5,251 bases of DNA from CAZNKU01 sp045654805 (GTDB taxonomy: Bacteria > Bacillota > Clostridia > Monoglobales > Firm-18), in contig JAZOOD010000018.1 of NCBI GenBank assembly GCA_045654805.1, positions 1 through 5,251 of the forward strand. The letters run 5' to 3'. A program made the translations under genes and the position numbers. This document shows positions 1 through 4,711 of the stretch, one piece after another. Positions within the stretch are counted from its first letter, which is position 1. Each line of letters opens with the position of its first letter. Under the pieces are notes generated by a model. The model saw only the letters and a list, made by a program, of their open reading frames with translations, was not told the DNA's origin and made no database searches.

Positions 1-102
1 GAATTAGAGAAATATATCCATTACTACAACAATGAAAGAATTTCTGTGAAATTAAAAGGAATGAGTCCGGTACAATACCGAACTCATTCACAAGCAAGTT
101 AA
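1..102 (+). CDS. IS3-family transposase OrfB, C-terminal fragment (5' end outside window)
   Basis: The last 33 codons and a TAA stop of an IS3-family DDE transposase are open from base 1. The translation contains YYNNERI and GMSPVQYR, the conserved C-terminal tail of OrfB in this family, just after the catalytic rve domain. It differs from the complete copy in the window at four residues: E/K, K/R, H/D and V/M. The catalytic residues would lie upstream of the window, so activity cannot be judged. It is listed as partial because of the window edge; nothing visible shows that it is a pseudogene. Confidence 0.88.
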   Translation, partial: ELEKYIHYYNNERISVKLKGMSPVQYRTHSQAS

Positions 103-113
103 TATTTAATTTT

Positions 114-138
114 TGTCTAAACTTTGGGGTTCACTTCA
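114..138 (+). repeat. Terminal inverted repeat (right end) of IS copy 1
   Basis: This 25-base terminal repeat reads from the outside in (on the - strand) TGAAGTGAACCCC and continues to TTTAGACA. It is identical to the matching end of the complete copy at 1747-1771. The TG start and the inner TTAGACA block are typical of IS3-family ends. Confidence 0.85.
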
Positions 139-179
139 AAAAAACTCTGTTTTTATTTTTGTTTTTTCTCATTATTATA

Positions 180-208
180 TTGTTTTTTTTGTTTTTTTGT
201 AGTATAAT
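180..208 (+). promoter_or_regulatory. Sigma-A-type promoter for the DUF1846 gene
   Basis: A perfect -10 box, TATAAT, lies at 203-208. Exactly 17 bases upstream is TTGTTT at 180-185, which matches only the TTG of the -35 consensus. The stretch 139-200 is strikingly T-rich on the + strand, with T runs at 150-154, 156-160, 162-167, 183-190 and 192-198, and could act as an UP-like or bent element. The expected transcript start is near 215. The promoter lies wholly outside the IS end at 138, so the gene does not appear to depend on the IS for expression. Strong -10, weak -35. Confidence 0.7.
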
Positions 209-241
209 AATTAAGTTAGTTGAGATAAAGGAGTAAATCTT

Positions 242-1729
242 ATGAAGAGCAGGATTGGTTTTGACAACGATAAATATTTACAGATGCAATCTCAGTATAT
301 AGAGGAAAGAATATCTGCCTTTGGTGAGAAGCTATATCTTGAACTTGGCGGCAAATTATTTGATGATTTCCACGCATCAAGAGTTTTGCCCGGGTTTAAG
401 CCTGACAGTAAGGTTAAGATGCTTTTGCACCTTAAGGATGAACTGGAGATTGTCATAACAATCGGTGCGATGGATATTGTCAACAACAAAATAAGAGGTG
501 ACTATAACATTACTTATGATATGGACGTTTTACGCCTTATTGACGCTTTTCACACAATTGGTCTTTACGTAGGCAGTGTTGTCATTACACAATACAGCGG
601 ACAACCTGCTGTGTGCAAATTCAAGAAAAAACTTGAAAATCAAGGGATTAAGGTATTTATGCACTATGTGATTGATGGTTATCCTGCTAATGTTGAACAT
701 ATTGTAAGTGACGAAGGCTTTGGTAAAAATGAATATGTTGAAACTTCAAGACCTTTGGTTGTTGTTACTGCACCCGGTCCGGGAAGCGGTAAAATGTCTA
801 CCTGTCTTTCTCAGCTTTATCACGAAAACAAAAGGGGAATAAAGGCGGGTTATGCAAAATTTGAAACTTTCCCCGTATGGAATTTGCCTTTGAATCATCC
901 TGTTAATCTTGCATATGAGGCTGCAACAGCGGACCTTAATGATGTTAATATGATTGATCCTTTCCATTTGTCTGCTTATGGAGAAACTACTGTGAATTAT
1001 AACAGGGATATTGAAGTTTTTCCTGTTCTTAATGCGATTTTTGAAAAGATTCTTGGTGAAAGTCCATATAAATCACCTACGGATATGGGTGTTAATATGG
1101 CAGGAAAATGTATATTCGATAACGAGGCTGTATGCGAGGCATCAAAAAAGGAAATTGTAAGAAGATATTACGGTACATTAAAGAATAATAAAAAAGGCGC
1201 TGCTACGGTTGATGAAATATATAAAATGGAGCTTATAATGAAGCAAGCAGGTGTAAGTATAGATGACAGAGGTGCTGTGAAGCCTGCCCTTGACAAAGCA
1301 GAGGCTACGGGCGCTCCTGCTGCGTCAATAGAGCTTCCCGACGGCAGAGTGGTTACAGGTAAGACGACTAAGTTGCTTGGTGCATCTGCAGCTGCAATAT
1401 TGAATGCTCTTAAGGCTTTGGCGAATATAGATGACGAAGTATATCTTATCTCTCCGGAAGTTATTGAGCCTATCCAGAATCTTAAAACCAACAATCTTGG
1501 GAATCATAATCCAAGGCTCCACATTGATGAAACATTGATTGCACTTGCAATAAGTGCTACTACAAATGAAACTGCCGCAAAGGCTTTTGCAAAGCTTGAG
1601 GATTTACGTGGAGCAGAGGCTCATTCATCAGTTATACTTTCACCAATTGATGATTCCACATTTAAAAAGCTTGGTATAAACTTGACTTGCGAACCGGTAT
1701 ATCAAACTAAAAAATTATATCATGCATAA
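242..1729 (+). CDS. DUF1846 / UPF0371 family protein (function unknown)
   Basis: A 495-residue soluble protein that I recognise as a DUF1846 (UPF0371) member, a family scattered through Firmicutes, Actinobacteria and others; the length is typical for it. The biochemical role of the family is not established to my knowledge. A glycine-rich P-loop-like segment, TAPGPGSGKMST, lies at residues 176-187 after a short hydrophobic strand (LVVVT). It resembles a nucleotide-binding loop but does not fit the strict Walker A pattern. Other visible blocks are SRVLPGFKPDSKVKMLL near residue 50, IKAGYAKFETFPVWNLPL near 205, and DMGVNMAGKCIFD near 285. There is no signal peptide or membrane segment, so it is probably cytoplasmic. 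The ATG is supported by AAAGGAG at 227-233 with an 8-base spacer. The gene is monocistronic and sits between two inverted IS copies, which suggests possible mobility, but the reading frame is intact. Confidence 0.9.
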   Translation: MKSRIGFDNDKYLQMQSQYIEERISAFGEKLYLELGGKLFDDFHASRVLPGFKPDSKVKMLLHLKDELEIVITIGAMDIVNNKIRGDYNITYDMDVLRLIDAFHTIGLYVGSVVITQYSGQPAVCKFKKKLENQGIKVFMHYVIDGYPANVEHIVSDEGFGKNEYVETSRPLVVVTAPGPGSGKMSTCLSQLYHENKRGIKAGYAKFETFPVWNLPLNHPVNLAYEAATADLNDVNMIDPFHLSAYGETTVNYNRDIEVFPVLNAIFEKILGESPYKSPTDMGVNMAGKCIFDNEAVCEASKKEIVRRYYGTLKNNKKGAATVDEIYKMELIMKQAGVSIDDRGAVKPALDKAEATGAPAASIELPDGRVVTGKTTKLLGASAAAILNALKALANIDDEVYLISPEVIEPIQNLKTNNLGNHNPRLHIDETLIALAISATTNETAAKAFAKLEDLRGAEAHSSVILSPIDDSTFKKLGINLTCEPVYQTKKLYHA

Positions 1730-1746
1730 AAAAAGACCACCCGTCG
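1730..1746 (+). terminator. Possible half of an intrinsic terminator, interrupted by the IS
   Basis: Directly after the DUF1846 stop comes an A run followed by GACCACCCG. That is the usual left half of a GC-rich stem whose mate would be CGGGTGGTC plus a T run, but the IS begins at 1747 and no mate follows. On the far side of the IS, 3017-3030 reads GTGTGTCTTTC plus a T run. This can pair with AAAGACCAC only through one bulged base. The reading as a split convergent terminator is an inference and weak. Confidence 0.3.
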
Positions 1747-1771
1747 TGAAGTGAACCCCAAAGTTTAGACA
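1747..1771 (-). repeat. Right terminal inverted repeat of IS copy 2
   Basis: It begins TGAAGTGAACCCC at the outer edge and ends TTTAGACA inward. It matches the left repeat at 2988-3013 at about 20 of 26 aligned positions with one gap, and is identical to the end of copy 1 at 114-138. Confidence 0.82.
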
Positions 1772-1781
1772 AAATTAAATA

Positions 1782-2564
1782 TTAACTTGCTTGTGAATGA
1801 GTTCGGTATTGTACCGGACTCATTCCTTTTAGTTTCATAGAAATTCTTTCGTTGTTGTAATAATCGATATATCTTTTTAGTTCCTCAATGAAAGAGTTAA
1901 CGCTTTCAAATTTTTCACCATAAAACATTTCAACCTTTAATCTGCCAAAAAAGTTTTCCATAGCTCCATTATCCATACAATTTCCTTTTCTGGACATGCT
2001 TTGCGTAATGTTGTGTTCAGTTAGTAACCGCTGATATTCCACATGTTGATATTGCCAGCCTTGGTCAGAATGAAACAATGGCGTTGCATGAATAGGAAGT
2101 TTCTTGAATAAACCATCAAGCATTTCTTTGATTTGCCAGAGATTTGGACTTAATGAAATTGAGTATGATACAATTTCACGATTATACAAATCCATTACAG
2201 GCGATAAATATACTTTGTTATCACACACCTTGAATTCGGTTACATCAGTTGTCAGTTTTTCAAATGGTTTTGTGGCTGTAAAATCTCTTTTTAGCAAATT
2301 GGCAGCAACTTTGCCGACTTCCCCTCTGTATGAATGATATTTATCATTTTTTCGTTGTTTTCCTTTAATATTGAGTTCATTCATCAGTTTTAATACTGTT
2401 TTATGGTTAATTATATATCCACGATTTTTTAATATAGCTAAAATTCTACGATAGCCATACCTACCTTTATTTTTGTCGAAAATATCAAGTATTTCCTTTC
2501 TGACTTCATCATATTTATCTGTATCAGAATGTTTTAGATAATAGTAATATGTACTTCTTGCCAT
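1782..2564 (-). CDS. IS3-family transposase OrfB (DDE catalytic subunit)
   Basis: This is the catalytic part of an IS3-family transposase (rve/integrase-core fold), which cuts and joins the IS ends as the C-terminal half of an OrfAB fusion. Numbered from the first ATG in frame (260 residues), the DDE triad is D107 in TTDVTEF, D167 in HSDQGW and E203 in NGAMENFF. The last two are separated by 35 residues, the classic D(35)E spacing, and K210 follows in the usual place. The tail YYNNERI...MSPVQYR is the family C-terminus. The ATG at 2564 is probably not the real start: the frame stays open upstream to 2696, and the residues before it (AEIISELRQRY, then LLKLSG) are typical OrfB N-terminal sequence. 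Expression most likely comes from a -1 frameshift out of orfA. All catalytic residues are present. Confidence 0.92.
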   Translation of the reverse strand: MARSTYYYYLKHSDTDKYDEVRKEILDIFDKNKGRYGYRRILAILKNRGYIINHKTVLKLMNELNIKGKQRKNDKYHSYRGEVGKVAANLLKRDFTATKPFEKLTTDVTEFKVCDNKVYLSPVMDLYNREIVSYSISLSPNLWQIKEMLDGLFKKLPIHATPLFHSDQGWQYQHVEYQRLLTEHNITQSMSRKGNCMDNGAMENFFGRLKVEMFYGEKFESVNSFIEELKRYIDYYNNERISMKLKGMSPVQYRTHSQAS

Positions 2565-2617
2565 GCCTGATAATTTTAGTAAATCTTTCAGCGGATATCT
2601 TTGCCTTAATTCAGAGA

Positions 2618-2965
2618 TTATTTCTGCTTTTTGCCGTTCTTTTGCTCTTCCGCAAGAACTAAGGCACTCAGTTTTTTTAAATACTCTATCTCCATTCTAA
2701 GTCGTTGATTTTCTGCAATTAAATCTTCTTCAACCTTTTTATCAAGTTTTGGTGGGCGACCTTTTCGTGTTCCACTTTCTTTGCAAGCTCTGCCTCGTCT
2801 TTCTTTCATTAGACCTTCGGCTCCTTCTTCTAAGAATATGCGCTCCCACTTAAGTATAACAGAATGGTGAATATCATATTTTCGTCCAGTTTCTCTTAAA
2901 CCCAAATGGTTGTTTCGCATATCCATTATAACAGATATTTTGTTTTTTCTTCCTGTTTTACCCAT
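2618..2965 (-). CDS. IS3-family transposase OrfA (DNA-binding subunit)
   Basis: A 115-residue basic protein that binds the IS ends and, as the OrfAB fusion, forms the transposase. Residues 21-45 (LGLRETGRKYDIHHSVILKW) form a helix-turn-helix. Residues 55-77 are a basic, glycine- and proline-containing linker. Residues 78-108 are a coiled coil with leucines at 82, 89 and 96 in heptad register, which mediates oligomerisation in this family. The start is supported by GGAGGTG at 2975-2981, 9 bases upstream of the ATG, a little long but with seven bases complementary to the 16S tail. That ribosome site lies inside a strong hairpin (see 2966-3011), so translation from long transcripts should be poor. 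orfA overlaps the orfB frame, which lies in -1. Confidence 0.9.
   Translation of the reverse strand: MGKTGRKNKISVIMDMRNNHLGLRETGRKYDIHHSVILKWERIFLEEGAEGLMKERRGRACKESGTRKGRPPKLDKKVEEDLIAENQRLRMEIEYLKKLSALVLAEEQKNGKKQK
2672..2693 (-). other. Candidate programmed -1 frameshift site (A7 with upstream SD-like GGAG)
   Basis: On the - strand a run of seven A's at 2678-2672 is in the slippery register of orfA (A AAA AAA). It is preceded 11 bases upstream by GGAG at 2693-2690, the same layout as the stimulatory Shine-Dalgarno-like element of dnaX and IS911. The orfB frame is open from 2696, so a slip here gives a continuous OrfAB fusion whose last zipper heptad differs from that of OrfA. A second, weaker candidate is C AAA AAG at 2633-2627. 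The sequence alone does not decide between them. Confidence 0.5.
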
Positions 2966-3011
2966 AAAAAATATGCACCTCCAAAAGTGTCTAACTTTTG
3001 GAGGTGCATAT
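2966..3011 (-). promoter_or_regulatory. IS-end hairpin: sequesters orfA ribosome site and resembles an intrinsic terminator
   Basis: Positions 2971-2988 and 2994-3011 are perfect 18-base inverted repeats with a 5-base loop (2989-2993). On the - strand the 5' arm is part of the left terminal repeat of the IS. The 3' arm contains GGAGGTG, the ribosome site of orfA, and a U6 tract (2971-2966) follows directly, ending at the ATG. A transcript entering from the SIS operon would therefore fold the ribosome site away and may also terminate. A transcript starting inside the hairpin would lack the 5' arm and be translatable. The fold is seen; its function is inferred by analogy with the anti-read-through hairpins of other IS elements. 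Confidence 0.75.
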
Positions 3012-3013
3012 CA
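2988..3013 (-). repeat. Left terminal inverted repeat of IS copy 2
   Basis: Read on the - strand from the outer edge it starts TGATATGCACCTCC and ends AGTTAGACA, aligning with the right repeat at 1747-1771 with one gap. Most of it also forms the 5' arm of the hairpin described at 2966-3011. Confidence 0.78.
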
Positions 3014-3029
3014 GAGTGTGTCTTTCTTT

Positions 3030-3776
3030 TTATATGTGTCTTAGTCTCCAGAACCACTTATCCATATTTTTCTGATTAAGTCTGTCACCTTCAGCACCAT
3101 TACCGCTCACCCAGACATCAGGTTTAACTCCGCGGCCTGCAAGAATTTCACAAACCTTTGCATTTATAGCATCGACAATAAAAAGGTTAATGATAGTTGA
3201 TGCAGGACTTGCCTTATATTCACAACCCTCAATCGGAACAATTGCTTCGCCGACAGGTGTGTAGTCATTAATCACGATGTCTGCAAGCTCATAGAGATTA
3301 GCTCCTGATGGATGTCTGTTGTGTTGCTTGCGGTCGATTGTGTCAGATAATTCCGGACAGGTGATTGCAATGAGCGGAATGTTATTTTTTCGGCAGAAGT
3401 TTGCCGTATCAATCGTTACAGGATTTATGCCATATGCATTAATCTGCAACATAACATCTCCTTCTTTCACACGATAGTAACGCATGACCTCATTTGCATA
3501 TCCAACAACACGCTCATTCCAGCGCGTTGCACCATGCTCACAGGAAAGACCCGGGTCTAAAATAGCATTTGCACAGCAAAGATTGCCCGCACGATGACAC
3601 ATTTCAATTGCAGCCATATTGGAATGACCGCCCGAGCCAAAAATGTGGAACATTCCTCCTGCTTCTATTGTATCTGCAATTATTTCAGCTGCTTTATCAA
3701 TATTTTCTGACTGTTCTTTGACAACACGATCAAGTGTTGCAACAACTTCTTTGTAAAAAATTAATGTTGAATCCAT
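3030..3776 (-). CDS. SIS-domain protein, sugar isomerase family (second gene of the pair)
   Basis: A 248-residue protein with one SIS fold, the domain that binds phosphosugars in isomerases and sugar-sensing regulators. Residues 47-58 carry the first substrate loop, GSGGHSNMAAIE. ILDPG is at 72-76, EGDV at 105-108 and NAYGINPVTID at 113-123. The last replaces the usual serine/threonine-rich second phosphate loop of SIS proteins. RHPSGANL is at 154-161 and DRLN near 231. The length fits the UPF0309/SIS_2-type single-domain proteins. It is a clear paralogue of the upstream gene, collinear throughout, and both end in a similar RHI/RHL. The start is supported by AGGAGGT at 3784-3790 with a 7-base spacer, and the 23-base gap to the upstream gene implies one transcript. 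The substrate is unknown; a sugar-phosphate isomerase or a binding partner of its paralogue are both possible. Confidence 0.88.
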   Translation of the reverse strand: MDSTLIFYKEVVATLDRVVKEQSENIDKAAEIIADTIEAGGMFHIFGSGGHSNMAAIEMCHRAGNLCCANAILDPGLSCEHGATRWNERVVGYANEVMRYYRVKEGDVMLQINAYGINPVTIDTANFCRKNNIPLIAITCPELSDTIDRKQHNRHPSGANLYELADIVINDYTPVGEAIVPIEGCEYKASPASTIINLFIVDAINAKVCEILAGRGVKPDVWVSGNGAEGDRLNQKNMDKWFWRLRHI

Positions 3777-3799
3777 TTATTTTACCTCCTGAATTTATA

Positions 3800-4552
3800 T
3801 TATAGATGTCTTATTTTCGGCAATAGTTCGTCTTCATATTTTTTGTTGAGCCTGTCTCCATCAGGCATATTGGCGCTCTGCCACACAGCGGGAGTTATCC
3901 CTTCGTCTAAAAGCTCCTGCGCAGTCTGCATCATAAGAAGATTAATTGAAAAACAGTTTGCATATGTTGATGTTGACCCCATCTTCTGTTCCATGCCATC
4001 AAGCTTAATGATTGCATCTCCGAGTGGAAGGTGATTGTCGATATATACATCAACAAGGTCTGAAAGATTTTGCCCCGATGGATGACGACTCGGAGCATCC
4101 TTTGGGACTATGTTTGCAAAAGATGTTGAAGTTATTCCGATTGTTTTGATTCCACGCTCTTTTGAGAGGAGAGCCGAATCAATTGTCATTGAATTTATGC
4201 CATATGCATTTACAATGATTAAAACATCTCCCTCTTTAAGACGATATGAGTCAAACACCGCTTTAGCATAACCAGGTGTGCGTTCAACAATGTTTGAACG
4301 TTTTGCACCAAAAAGAACATTTGTGCCGGGGTCTAAAATTGCATTAACATGAACGAGACCGCCTGCACGCCACAAAACCTCTTCAACCGCAATATTTGAG
4401 TGCCCACCGGGGCCGATAACATTTATGAGTCTTCCATTTTTAAGAGCTTGCGCGCAAAGCTTTGCTCCACGCCTTATGTTCTCTTCCTGAGTGTCTGCAA
4501 TTTGTGTTACGAGCTTTATAACTCCATCACGATATTCAGATGCTATTGACAT
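3800..4552 (-). CDS. SIS-domain protein, sugar isomerase family (first gene of the pair)
   Basis: A 250-residue single-domain SIS protein, paralogous to the next gene. It shows the same ordered blocks: GPGGHSNIAVEE at 47-58 (E58 is shared by both proteins), ILDPG at 72-76, NAYGINSMTID at 115-125, RHPSGQNL at 156-163, PLGDA at 176-180 and DGDRLN at 231-236. SIS proteins commonly work as dimers or tetramers with active sites at subunit interfaces, so a mixed complex with the second gene product is plausible (inference). There is no signal peptide or membrane segment, so it is probably cytoplasmic. The ATG is supported by AAGGAGG with an 8-base spacer (core at 4561-4565). Its promoter lies at 4582-4610, and the divergent AraC-family gene is the likely regulator. 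The exact sugar cannot be told from the sequence. Confidence 0.88.
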   Translation of the reverse strand: MSIASEYRDGVIKLVTQIADTQEENIRRGAKLCAQALKNGRLINVIGPGGHSNIAVEEVLWRAGGLVHVNAILDPGTNVLFGAKRSNIVERTPGYAKAVFDSYRLKEGDVLIIVNAYGINSMTIDSALLSKERGIKTIGITSTSFANIVPKDAPSRHPSGQNLSDLVDVYIDNHLPLGDAIIKLDGMEQKMGSTSTYANCFSINLLMMQTAQELLDEGITPAVWQSANMPDGDRLNKKYEDELLPKIRHL

Positions 4553-4581
4553 ATTAAAAACCTCCTTTTTCTATTATATTT

Positions 4582-4610
4582 ATGATAAAACATTTCCGGA
4601 AAAATGTCAT
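4582..4610 (-). promoter_or_regulatory. Promoter of the SIS operon
   Basis: On the - strand ATGACA (4610-4605, five of six to consensus) is followed after exactly 17 bases by TATCAT (4587-4582, five of six). Transcription would start near 4575, giving a short leader of about 23 bases before the ATG at 4552. A TATAAT at 4578-4573 is an alternative -10, but it has no recognisable -35 at the right distance. Confidence 0.6.
4593..4602. promoter_or_regulatory. Palindrome TTTCCGGAAA in the SIS promoter spacer (candidate operator)
   Basis: A perfect 10-base palindrome lies entirely between the -35 and -10 boxes of the SIS promoter. CCGG stands out in an otherwise very AT-rich region. A repressor bound here would block RNA polymerase directly. 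No matching half-site is obvious elsewhere in the intergenic region, and the identity of any binding protein is unknown. Confidence 0.4.
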
Positions 4611-4614
4611 AATC

Positions 4615-4648
4615 TATTCTATAATTCATTTAAGATATTCTACGATTC
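4615..4648 (+). promoter_or_regulatory. Two direct repeats 21 bp apart: likely AraC-family regulator binding sites
   Basis: TATTCTATAATTC (4615-4627) and TATTCTACGATTC (4636-4648) match at 11 of 13 positions, the only differences being the two central bases. They are offset by exactly 21 bp, two helical turns, so a dimer of an AraC-type regulator could bind both on the same face of the DNA. The nearer repeat begins 4 bases upstream of the SIS-operon -35 box, the usual place for an AraC-type activator. The farther one lies 13 bases from the -35 of the regulator's own promoter, which would also allow autoregulation. Confidence 0.65.
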
Positions 4649-4661
4649 TTGTTAAAATATA

Positions 4662-4690
4662 TTGTTTTGTCTTATCTTATGTGGTACAAT
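4662..4690 (+). promoter_or_regulatory. Promoter of the AraC-family regulator gene
   Basis: TTGTTT at 4662-4667, a 17-base spacer, and TACAAT at 4685-4690 preceded by TGG, which makes an extended -10. Transcription would start about 4697, leaving a very short leader before the ribosome site GAGGTGAG at 4699-4706. A leader this short may mean that the start lies slightly upstream or that translation is inefficient. Confidence 0.6.
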
Positions 4691-4711
4691 CAGTTATTGA
4701 GGTGAGAAAAG

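Larger units (their letters stand above)
1..138 (+). mobile_element. 3' end of an IS3-family insertion sequence (copy 1, cut by window edge)
   Basis: This is the right-hand end of an insertion sequence whose remainder lies upstream of the window. It contains the transposase C-terminus and a terminal repeat, and it aligns end to end with the reverse complement of 1747-1883 in the complete copy. I count nine substitutions, all within the first 52 bases, and one single-base indel in a T run. The shared sequence stops abruptly after position 138, which sets the element boundary. Its orientation is opposite to the complete copy, so the two 3' ends face each other across the DUF1846 gene. Whether this copy is full length cannot be seen here. 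Confidence 0.88.
1747..3013 (-). mobile_element. Complete IS3-family (IS150-like) insertion sequence (copy 2)
   Basis: This 1267-bp element has the standard IS3-family plan: imperfect terminal inverted repeats of about 25 bp, orfA with a helix-turn-helix and leucine zipper, and orfB in the -1 frame with a DDE catalytic domain. The left boundary is set by the end of the similarity to copy 1 and the right boundary by the match between the two terminal repeats. No 3- or 4-bp target duplication is visible (the left flank ends GTCG, the right flank begins GAGT). This argues against a simple single insertion at this spot, or else for a later rearrangement. Both reading frames look intact, so the element may be active. 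Assignment to the IS150 group is from general protein resemblance. Confidence 0.9.

Noticed and set aside
292..1522. Several - strand frames of 65-108 codons antisense to the DUF1846 gene
   Set aside because: They are low-complexity shadow translations with no ribosome sites or family resemblance, while the + strand gene is intact and typical of its family.
2104..2337. 77-codon + strand frame within orfB
   Set aside because: It overlaps the catalytic region of the transposase on the opposite strand and has no recognisable features; treated as a shadow.
1747..3013. Circle-junction promoter formed by joining the IS ends
   Set aside because: Joining the ends in silico by eye gave no clear -35/-10 pair (only partial matches such as TTCACT), so it is not annotated, although such promoters are known in the family.
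1743..3017. Target-site duplication flanking the complete IS
   Set aside because: GTCG on the left and GAGT on the right do not match. Shifting the boundaries by a few bases gives only a chance GTG match that conflicts with the end defined by copy 1.
3843..4034. 63-codon + strand frame within the first SIS gene
   Set aside because: It is the antisense of conserved SIS C-terminal sequence, with no start signal.
4573..4578. TATAAT on the - strand as the -10 of the SIS operon
   Set aside because: The -10 is perfect, but the hexamer 17 bases upstream is TTCCGG and neighbouring spacings are no better. The ATGACA/TATCAT pair with a 17-base spacer fits better, so this is kept only as an alternative.
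4553..4711. Riboswitch or leader RNA in the divergent intergenic region
   Set aside because: Predicted leaders on both sides are very short and no extended pairing or known aptamer motif is visible; promoter and operator elements explain the region.
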